Of a DNA stretch of 8,812 nucleotides, positions 1 through 4,728 are shown piece after piece. Each line of letters opens with the position of its first letter. Within the stretch, counting starts at the first letter, position 1. The DNA comes from SIG78 sp045635745. GTDB taxonomy: Bacteria > Verrucomicrobiota > Lentisphaeria > Victivallales > Victivallaceae. The stretch covers positions 1 to 8,812 of the forward strand of contig JAZTWG010000001.1 of assembly GCA_045635745.1 (NCBI GenBank), written 5' to 3'. Under the pieces are notes generated by a model that did no database searches, was not told the DNA's origin, and saw nothing but the letters and a program-made list of their open reading frames with translations. The translations under genes and the position numbers were made by a program.

Positions 1-41
1 ATCAGAGCCGGGGAAGTCATAGTGGGTAAATATATGATTAA

Positions 42-75
42 ATGCAGGGGGAACCGTTGTTGCGTTCCCCTGCAT
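42..75. terminator. Stem-loop, possible terminator of a gene off the left edge
   Basis: Arms at 42-54 and 64-75 pair over 12 bp with one bulged G (five G in the left arm against four C in the right). The loop is about 9 nt. The stem is strong and fairly GC-rich. No proper T-run follows; the downstream sequence is GGAATACC then TTTT at 83-86, so intrinsic termination is uncertain. Its place just after possible stop codons at 20-29 makes an end-of-transcript role likely. A recombination-site or other structural role is an alternative. Confidence 0.45.
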
Positions 76-189
76 GGAATACCTTTTGATATATTGTGAA
101 ATGTTGCGGGTGGAGCAGTTGTAGCGAGTCAGGTGAATAAAGTTGCTTGACTTTTCTTCAAGAGGTGTTATTTTAATGTCAAGGCGGGA

Positions 190-211
190 ATTTTGCACAC
201 ATTTTGCACAC
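190..211. repeat. Tandem 11-bp direct repeat ATTTTGCACAC x2
   Basis: ATTTTGCACAC at 190-200 is repeated immediately and exactly at 201-211. Looser echoes follow at about 217-223 (GAACACAAAA) and 327-335 (GAGCACAAAA). Two adjacent copies one helical turn apart is the usual layout of protein-binding direct repeats, such as recombinase arm sites or iterons. With only two copies and no neighbouring recombinase or replication gene, the role is unknown. Confidence 0.6.
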
Positions 212-332
212 AGATTGAACACAAAAGGCGGTAGATTTCCCGGTTTTCGACATTAACAGAGGATCATTCAAAACAACAAAGGCAGCGTGGAAAACCAAGG
301 CGTTTCTGCTGCAACTTCCTTAATTTGAGCAC

Positions 333-363
333 AAAAAAAGGAACTTACGAATTGTAAGTTCCT
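333..363 (-). terminator. Rho-independent terminator, minus strand
   Basis: A perfect 10-bp stem joins AGGAACTTAC at 339-348 to GTAAGTTCCT at 354-363 across a 5-nt loop. A run of seven A at 333-339 flanks it on the left. Read on the minus strand this is a stem followed by T7, the classic intrinsic terminator. It would stop transcripts coming leftward from 364-835, yet no real gene is visible there. Either a small RNA or a lost gene used it, or it marks a boundary between segments. Confidence 0.6.
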
Positions 364-382
364 GAATCTCGTTGGTAGCGGT

Positions 383-698
383 TATGTAACACATCTAAAG
401 ACCCTACTACTTCCACTATAATTTCAGTGGGTTTTCGGTATAAAATCCTCTCTGCTGTCCTTCAAAAAACACCCATTTAAGGAGCGTAAATAAAGTACTG
501 ACTCCTGAGATCTCTTTGATGGTAAAATAACACATGATTTTCAAAATCGTGCGCATTTGTATAGAAAGTACAAAAAAACTGTACTTTCTATACATGTGTG
601 ACGCGCGACAACATACTTTTTTGAGCGACATTGACTGTTTTGGTATTCAGGTGCAATGAAGTGGAAGCCGCTATATTTAGCACCGAAGTTGTTACATA
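383..698. repeat. Inverted 9-bp pair bracketing about 315 bp
   Basis: TATGTAACA at 383-391 reappears as its exact reverse complement at 690-698. A second short match, GGTAG, lies outside each copy at 374-378 and, on the minus strand, at about 709-713, with different spacing. The bracketed segment carries the perfect 14-bp hairpin at 558-594 and no supported gene. The layout suggests a small non-autonomous element, but I see no flanking target duplication. A 9-bp pair in AT-rich DNA can arise by chance. Confidence 0.25.
558..594. repeat. Perfect 14-bp inverted repeat with A-rich 9-nt loop
   Basis: TGTATAGAAAGTAC at 558-571 and GTACTTTCTATACA at 581-594 are exact reverse complements around the loop AAAAAAACT. 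The stem is AT-rich. No T-run follows on either strand, so it is a poor intrinsic terminator. It could be a dyad operator, a structured RNA stem or the recognition hairpin of a small mobile element. The symmetry is certain; the role is not. Confidence 0.7.
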
Positions 699-791
699 GT
701 TTCCTCAGACTACCTCCAATCAATCTCCAGGGATTGATATCATGGAGATGTAAGCTGCTCTTGGAAATTTCAAAATTCCTCGTAATATTCT

Positions 792-820
792 TTGTTTTAC
801 TCTTGTATTACGGATATTCT
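792..820 (+). promoter_or_regulatory. Possible weak promoter for hipB
   Basis: TTGTTT at 792-797 and TATTCT at 815-820 lie 17 bp apart, the standard sigma-70-type spacing. They match consensus at 3 of 6 and 4 of 6 positions. They sit 43 bp upstream of the chosen hipB ATG. The -10-like hexamer falls inside the dyad at 814-829, so a protein bound there would block the promoter. The match is weak and in AT-rich DNA, so this is a suggestion only. Confidence 0.3.
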
Positions 821-829
821 GATGAATAT
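814..829. promoter_or_regulatory. Dyad ATATTC-N4-GAATAT, candidate HipB operator
   Basis: ATATTC at 814-819 and GAATAT at 824-829 are perfect inverted arms separated by TGAT. The site lies 33 bp before the hipB start and overlaps the possible -10 element. HipB-type antitoxins are dimeric helix-turn-helix repressors that bind dyads in their own promoter. A second, longer-spaced dyad (ATCTCCA at 723-729 and TGGAGAT at 743-749) and a CGTAAT/ATTACG pair (781-786/807-812) lie further upstream. Assignment to HipB is inference from position. Confidence 0.35.
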
Positions 830-862
830 TAACTTGTGAATAAGATATTAAGGGATAGTAAA

Positions 863-1171
863 ATGGCTAATATTGATTTTAGTTTAACCTCTCCAATTGA
901 TGTGATGATTTCAGTTGCTCAACGCGCAAAAGCATTGCGTTTGGAGCAAAATATTACCCAGCAGGAACTTGCTGACAAGGTCGGAATTGCGATCGGCACA
1001 GTGAAGCGTTTTGAAAAAAGCGGTGAAATACAATTTAATCATCTGCTTCGAATTGCACTTGTGTTGGGACGCCTGGAGGAATTTTTTGATATTTTTGCAC
1101 CAGCCGACGTTCCGGATTCTCTCTATGAACTTAAAGCAGCAAAACCCAGACAGAGGGCGAGAAAGAAATGA
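863..1171 (+). CDS. hipB: HipB-type antitoxin, XRE-family helix-turn-helix repressor
   Basis: This 102-residue protein is a small DNA-binding regulator of the kind that neutralises HipA kinase toxins and represses its own operon. An XRE/Cro-type helix-turn-helix covers about residues 20-54: the ITQQELADKVG stretch gives helices 2-3 and TVKRFEKSG the recognition end. The tail is strongly basic (KPRQRARKK). I chose ATG 863 because AGGGA at 851-855 sits 7 nt upstream; the in-frame GTG at 836 would add nine residues and has no clear ribosome binding site. The stop overlaps the next start as ATGA (1168-1171), the coupling typical of hipBA pairs. The partner hipA is broken, so HipB may now serve only as an orphan repressor or may counter a HipA elsewhere. 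No frameshift or lost motif is seen. The family call is firm; HipB rather than another XRE antitoxin rests on the downstream gene. Confidence 0.85.
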   Translation: MANIDFSLTSPIDVMISVAQRAKALRLEQNITQQELADKVGIAIGTVKRFEKSGEIQFNHLLRIALVLGRLEEFFDIFAPADVPDSLYELKAAKPRQRARKK

Positions 1172-1583
1172 AGCTGAATGTTTTTTGAATATGTATGGCT
1201 CACGCCGCGAGGTCGGTTTGCTGGTACAGGAAGAACAACGGATTTTCTTTGAATATGCTCCTGACTTCCGGAAAAGCAGCATAGAGTTGTCGCCGTTCAA
1301 ACTGCCGCTGAAAGCAGGTGTTTTTGAAGAGAAAAGCCGGGTGTTTGACGGACTTTTTGGGCTTTTTAATGACAGTTTGCCGGACGGCTGGGGATGCTTG
1401 CTCCTTGATCGCAAACTTCGTAAAATGGGGAAGTCTTACGCAGAAATAACGCCTCTTGACCGCCTTTCTCTTATCGGGGCCAATCCGATGGGCGCATTGG
1501 AATACGAGCCCGCTGATAAAGAGTCTGACCTCAATGGCGGGATGAGAATGAATGTTCCCGAAAAACTTTGCCAATTCCTCTAA
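1168..1583 (+). pseudogene. hipA: hipA remnant (N-terminal part only, frame-broken)
   Basis: HipA is a serine/threonine kinase toxin, usually about 400 or more residues long, that inactivates a cellular target such as glutamyl-tRNA synthetase. Here ATG 1168, overlapping the hipB stop, reads MKLNVF and then hits TGA at 1186-1188. A -1 shift in the T6 run 1181-1186 continues as LNMYGSRREVGLL, the expected HipA N-terminus. That frame runs to TAA 1581-1583 and would give about 138 residues. It shows the N-terminal subdomain hallmarks: GLFGLFNDSLPDGWG, and SLIGANPMGALEYEP near the end. Everything after this, including the whole kinase core, is absent. Recognisable homology stops near 1527, so a deletion junction probably lies between there and 1583. 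An in-frame ATG at 1191 could give a 130-residue product but has no ribosome binding site. Most likely a dead gene; the size resembles HipS of HipBST systems, but no HipT follows. Confidence 0.8.
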
Positions 1584-1704
1584 TATATTTTCTGAGCATG
1601 GTGGATTGATGACCATTTTATATTTCTTCCCCTTTGATATTGATTACTGATAACTTTTGCCCAGTTGAAATATAAGAAAAATAGCACTGTTGTAAGTTTT
1701 ATCA

Positions 1705-1745
1705 AAAAAATCATCCGGTCGATAGTATCAGCTGAATGATTTTTT
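1705..1745. terminator. A/T-flanked stem-loop after hipA remnant
   Basis: AAAAAATCAT at 1705-1714 is the exact reverse complement of ATGATTTTTT at 1736-1745, giving a 10-bp stem with a 21-nt loop. The A-run on the left and T-run on the right suit a weak bidirectional terminator for the hip locus. Part of the loop can instead pair further right: ATCATCCGGTCGAT at 1710-1723 against GATCGCCGGATATGAT at 1753-1768, with a 2-nt bulge. The two folds exclude each other. The stem is AT-rich and the loop long, so termination may be poor. Confidence 0.35.
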
Positions 1746-1925
1746 GATCGCTGATCGCCGGATATGATTGCTTATTGCAGTTGGCAGCTATGATGAAACA
1801 CATAACGCATGTATAAAAAAACAAATGAAATATTCTGTTTTCAGTTAACTTTTCTGCTGTGCAGGTAATTTTATGCTTGATTTTTATAAAAGTAATGCTA
1901 CGTTATTTGACTGCATAGTTGGAAT

Positions 1926-1936
1926 GGAACAGTTCC
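1926..1936. promoter_or_regulatory. Palindrome GGAAC-A-GTTCC, candidate operator
   Basis: An exact 11-bp palindrome lies 77 bp before the alpha-galactosidase-like start and is followed by an 8-bp palindrome GAATATTC at 1942-1949. Sugar-utilisation genes are often governed by dimeric repressors that bind such dyads. No regulator gene is in the window to pair with it, and short palindromes occur by chance, so this is a candidate only. Confidence 0.25.
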
Positions 1937-2012
1937 GGGCTGAATATTCGAAGTTTACTTTGTCAAGTAAAAAAAACTTATATTTTCCGGCGGTTGGGAT
2001 TAATAAAAAAAG

Positions 2013-4028
2013 ATGGATAAAATGGAAACTTTGCTCAAATATAAAGATATCGAAATTTCGTCCGATATAAACCTTCTGGTTGTGCGGAATGCTCAACTCT
2101 GCCGGAAACTTGATCTGTCATTGGGGGCACCGAAAACGGTTTCTCTGACGGATTCCGATGGCAATGAGTTTGCGTCTCCGGAAAAAGATACTGCTGATAT
2201 TGCATTTATCGGAATGCACTCTGCTGCATCTGCTGAATTAATTAAGTGGAAAATCAACAGTATTTCTGCGGAAATCGTCTCCGGAAGTTATAAAGACTCT
2301 GAACATGTGAAAGTTTCCGTGGCCATGGAAGAGCCGTTTGCCGAAACGAAATATTTACGGGAATATCTGATTTATCCCGGTTTTCCGGCAATTTCAGTGC
2401 AGAATACCATTGCATTGCAGGTTCAGCCGCTGGTGTATTGGACCAATCGCGGCAATATGAACAAAGGCCGTTTTTTCACGAATCAGCGAGAGTCTGTTGC
2501 GGACAGCATTTGTTGTGCCGAAGGATATCGCCCGGAGCTGGCGGTCTGTTTCAGAGGAAGAACAGATTATACCAATGAACTGGTAGTGGAAACTCCGGTT
2601 ACGGATCAGGAATATCTGAATGGAAATCTTTTGTTCTGCAGCAATGACAGCGGTTCCGGATTTTTATTCCTGCAGGAAGCTCCTCCCAGTGATGAACGCC
2701 GGGATTTGGAAGACTATGATTTCCGGATCAGCGGAAACAGAATTGATTCCTGCAGTTGGGGAATCCATCCATCGGAAGCCTGCCGGGATTCGCAGTTCAA
2801 AGGGTATCGGCATGATCTTATTGTTTACCACTCTGAAGAAGAGCGGAGCTCATTGCTGAAACAGTTTATCCGCCTGCGCTATCCGGCGCGAGATCGTTCT
2901 ATTATGGTAAACCCGTGGGGGTGCGGAAAGTTCCGGAAGTATATCTGCGAGCAGTTCCTGATGGATGAAATCAAAGCCTCCGGCGAAATCGGAGCCGACT
3001 TTTATCAGATCGACGATGAGTGGCAGACCGGAAAAGCTCTGGCTAATCTTCAGGTTTACAACAAACGTGTCCGGGAAGATTTTTGGACAATATCTCAAGA
3101 ACGTTTGAACGGAAGCTTTGCCAATGTTATTGCTGCCGCTGACAAGGCGGGCATCAAACCTGCGCTTTGGATCGCGCCATCATTGAATTGCGAATATGAA
3201 GATTGGCCGATGATTGCCGGTCAGATACTGGATTTTTACAGGAAGTACGGTTTTACCAACTTCAAGATCGATGGAGTTATGATCCGTTCCAAAAAAGCTG
3301 AAGATAATTTGCGCGCGATGCTGGAATATGTTCGGGACCAAACAGATGGCAAGGTGTACTTCAATTTGGATACGACCAATGGACAACGCCCCGGCTATTT
3401 TATGTTTTTGGAATACGGAAATATTTTTCTGGAAAATCGTTACTGTCATATCTGGCGCGATGCTGCCAATATCTATCATCCGGAACGGACTTTGCGGAAC
3501 TTGTGGGATCTCTCAAAGTATATCTGCCCGGCGGATCTGCAGATAGAAATCCCCTGCGTATGCGATATTGACCCGGAATTGCCGCAGGCGCCTCCGGAAC
3601 GGAATCCTGCGGTCTATTCGCAGGAATATTGGGCTGCAATAGCAATGTTTGCCAACCCGCTGATCTGGACAGCTCCCTCGAAAATCGGAGCGGAAGAAAA
3701 ATCCGTTTTGAAGAAGATGAACAGTCTGCACCGTAAATACCGGAAGCAGTTTGCGGATTGTGAAATTTATCCCATGGGAGAGCAGCCGAATGGTAAAGCA
3801 GTGACCGGTTTTATTGCCTGGAATAAAAAGAGTGGAAAAACCTTCCTGCTTGTCTTTCGGGAACAATATTCCAAACACAAACAGACAGTTATCTCTTTGC
3901 CATACACCAGGGCAGAAAAATGGAAAATCCTCTCGGGCGATGGAAATATTTCCGGGGTCGATAAAGGCGTTGTCAAGGTCGAACTTGCCAAAAAGCAATA
4001 TATATTTGCAGAGTCTGTAAAAAGGTAA
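2013..4028 (+). CDS. Alpha-galactosidase-like glycoside hydrolase (clan GH-D, GH36-like)
   Basis: This 671-residue protein has the build of GH36 enzymes, which remove alpha-linked galactose (or related sugars) from oligosaccharides with retention of configuration. Residues 1 to about 300 form an N-terminal beta-rich domain, about 300-600 the catalytic TIM barrel, and the last 70 or so a beta domain. Visible motifs are QIDDEW (D334, D335), matching the sugar-binding DDGW site but with E for G; ALWIAP at 384-389; and FKIDGV, whose D420 fits the KxD nucleophile. D483 in IWRDA is my best guess for the acid/base. No signal peptide or membrane segment is seen, so it should act in the cytoplasm on imported sugars. 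ATG 2022 is an alternative start; neither has a strong ribosome binding site. Length is normal for the family. A broken SDR gene follows after about 70 bp and may once have shared its transcript. Galactose specificity is inferred, not shown. Confidence 0.75.
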   Translation: MDKMETLLKYKDIEISSDINLLVVRNAQLCRKLDLSLGAPKTVSLTDSDGNEFASPEKDTADIAFIGMHSAASAELIKWKINSISAEIVSGSYKDSEHVKVSVAMEEPFAETKYLREYLIYPGFPAISVQNTIALQVQPLVYWTNRGNMNKGRFFTNQRESVADSICCAEGYRPELAVCFRGRTDYTNELVVETPVTDQEYLNGNLLFCSNDSGSGFLFLQEAPPSDERRDLEDYDFRISGNRIDSCSWGIHPSEACRDSQFKGYRHDLIVYHSEEERSSLLKQFIRLRYPARDRSIMVNPWGCGKFRKYICEQFLMDEIKASGEIGADFYQIDDEWQTGKALANLQVYNKRVREDFWTISQERLNGSFANVIAAADKAGIKPALWIAPSLNCEYEDWPMIAGQILDFYRKYGFTNFKIDGVMIRSKKAEDNLRAMLEYVRDQTDGKVYFNLDTTNGQRPGYFMFLEYGNIFLENRYCHIWRDAANIYHPERTLRNLWDLSKYICPADLQIEIPCVCDIDPELPQAPPERNPAVYSQEYWAAIAMFANPLIWTAPSKIGAEEKSVLKKMNSLHRKYRKQFADCEIYPMGEQPNGKAVTGFIAWNKKSGKTFLLVFREQYSKHKQTVISLPYTRAEKWKILSGDGNISGVDKGVVKVELAKKQYIFAESVKR

Positions 4029-4100
4029 AAATTACAACAGAGGTTTGACCGTAAGTTGATTTTTGCCATATTTCAAGTCATAAAGCAGGTATAAAAAATT

Positions 4101-4669
4101 GCCAGAGCTTTTGACGAAAATAAAATCGACCGCAACGGCGCTGACCGGTATTATGCGGCCAATACCGGAAACGTCGACGAGGTTGCTGATAAACTCCAAG
4201 CGATGAACGCAGATTGTGATTGCGACGGTTTTGACACCATTGAAAAATCACTCAGCAAATAATTGATGAAACTTTTGCGATCAATGTCCGCGGTACGATT
4301 TTTATGGCCGGAGAATTTGTCAAACATCGCTGAGATTACGGCGGGATCATCAACCTTTTGACCGATGCCGCTCAAGTTTTTCCGTTGCAAATCACCTGTG
4401 GTGCCAGCAAAGCGACAGTGGAGGCACTTACCCGCAGCATTGCTCTGGAAGTGGCAAAATACGGCATTACGGTTAATTGCGTTACTCCGGGGCCAACACA
4501 AACCGGCTGGATCGACGAAGTGTTGAAAGAAGCCGTTCTGGCGGTAATTCCGTCAGGAAAACTTATTCAGCCGCAAGATATTGCCGAAACAAATCTGTTT
4601 CTCTAAAGCGGACAAGCTCCAATGATCATCTGCCAAATCATAAAAGTTTCCGGCGGTCACGCATTGTGA
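4101..4669 (+). pseudogene. Short-chain dehydrogenase/reductase (SDR) remnant
   Basis: This is a decayed NAD(P)-dependent oxidoreductase of the SDR family. From 4101 one frame reads RAFDENKIDRNGADRYY and on to TAA 4260-4262, fitting the region after the first Rossmann strands; the glycine-rich cofactor motif before it is gone. From about 4250 a different frame gives IIDETFAINVRGT, then TGA 4331-4333, then IINLLTDAAQVF, CGASKATVEAL and ITVNCVTPGPTQTGW, then TAA 4604-4606, and ends with IIKVSGGHAL at TGA 4667-4669. The NNAG segment between the two frames is deleted. The catalytic Tyr of YxxxK is Cys (codon 4397-4399), and the usual catalytic Ser region reads LLT. Two stops, one frame change, two deletions and lost active-site residues make this a clear pseudogene. 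Its sequence is still easy to read, so decay is fairly recent. It sits directly behind the alpha-galactosidase-like gene and ends just before the shared terminator. Confidence 0.88.
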
Positions 4670-4678
4670 TTTTAAAGA

Positions 4679-4715
4679 AAAACCCAACCATCGGCTCTGC
4701 CGATGGTTGGGTTTT
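4679..4715. terminator. Strong bidirectional rho-independent terminator
   Basis: A perfect 17-bp stem pairs 4679-4695 (AAAACCCAACCATCGGC) with 4699-4715 around the 3-nt loop TCT. The T-run at 4712-4715 serves the plus strand. The A-run starting at 4678 gives T5 on the minus strand, followed there by CTTT. It lies between the convergent SDR remnant (stop at 4669) and the large minus-strand gene (stop at 4729-4731), so it ends transcripts from both sides. Confidence 0.93.
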
Positions 4716-4728
4716 ATTCTTTACGACT

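Larger units (their letters stand above)
1..835. other. Gene-poor AT-rich region with several hairpins
   Basis: I find no convincing protein gene here. Short open frames on the minus strand (541-723 from a TTG start, and 416-631) overlap each other in different frames, lack ribosome binding sites and resemble no family I recognise. A gene entering from the left edge could end at TAA 27-29 or TAG 20-22, but too little is visible to call it. The stretch is rich in DNA symmetry, listed separately: hairpin 42-75, tandem repeat 190-211, terminator 339-363, inverted repeat 558-594 and inverted pair 383-391/690-698. Such a mix next to a decayed toxin-antitoxin locus fits remains of a mobile or integrated segment, but no integrase or transposase is visible. 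Confidence 0.55.
1584..2012. other. Intergenic region between hipA remnant and GH36-like gene
   Basis: About 430 bp without a supported gene. An open frame from ATG 1873 (65 codons) runs into the next gene in another frame and resembles nothing known, so I leave it out. The region contains the hairpin 1705-1745, an overlapping imperfect dyad (1710-1723 with 1753-1768), a 7-bp tandem repeat TGATCGC at 1745-1758, the palindrome 1926-1936 and a small hairpin at 1954-1971 (TTTACTT and AAGTAAA around TGTC). It should hold the promoter of the alpha-galactosidase-like gene. TATGAT at 1789-1794 is a good -10 candidate but lacks a convincing -35 partner. Confidence 0.5.

Noticed and set aside
1..29. 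Tail of a gene entering from the left edge
   Set aside because: Frames ending at 20-22 and 27-29 are both possible and only a few residues are visible, so no coding call can be supported.
190..223. CRISPR-like repeat
   Set aside because: Only two adjacent 11-bp copies without spacers; no array structure and no cas genes.
541..723. 60-codon minus-strand open frame starting at TTG
   Set aside because: No ribosome binding site, no recognisable family, crosses the perfect inverted repeat at 558-594 and overlaps another open frame of equal merit.
1200..1616. 138-codon minus-strand open frame
   Set aside because: Antisense of the hipA remnant, whose plus-strand reading shows clear HipA motifs.
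1873..2070. 65-codon plus-strand open frame before the GH36-like gene
   Set aside because: Runs 58 bp into the start of the GH36-like gene in another frame, has low-complexity AT-rich composition and no family resemblance.
4358..4606. 82-codon plus-strand open frame taken as a separate small gene
   Set aside because: It is the middle of the SDR remnant: the same frame continues recognisably before ATG 4358 and after the TAA at 4604.
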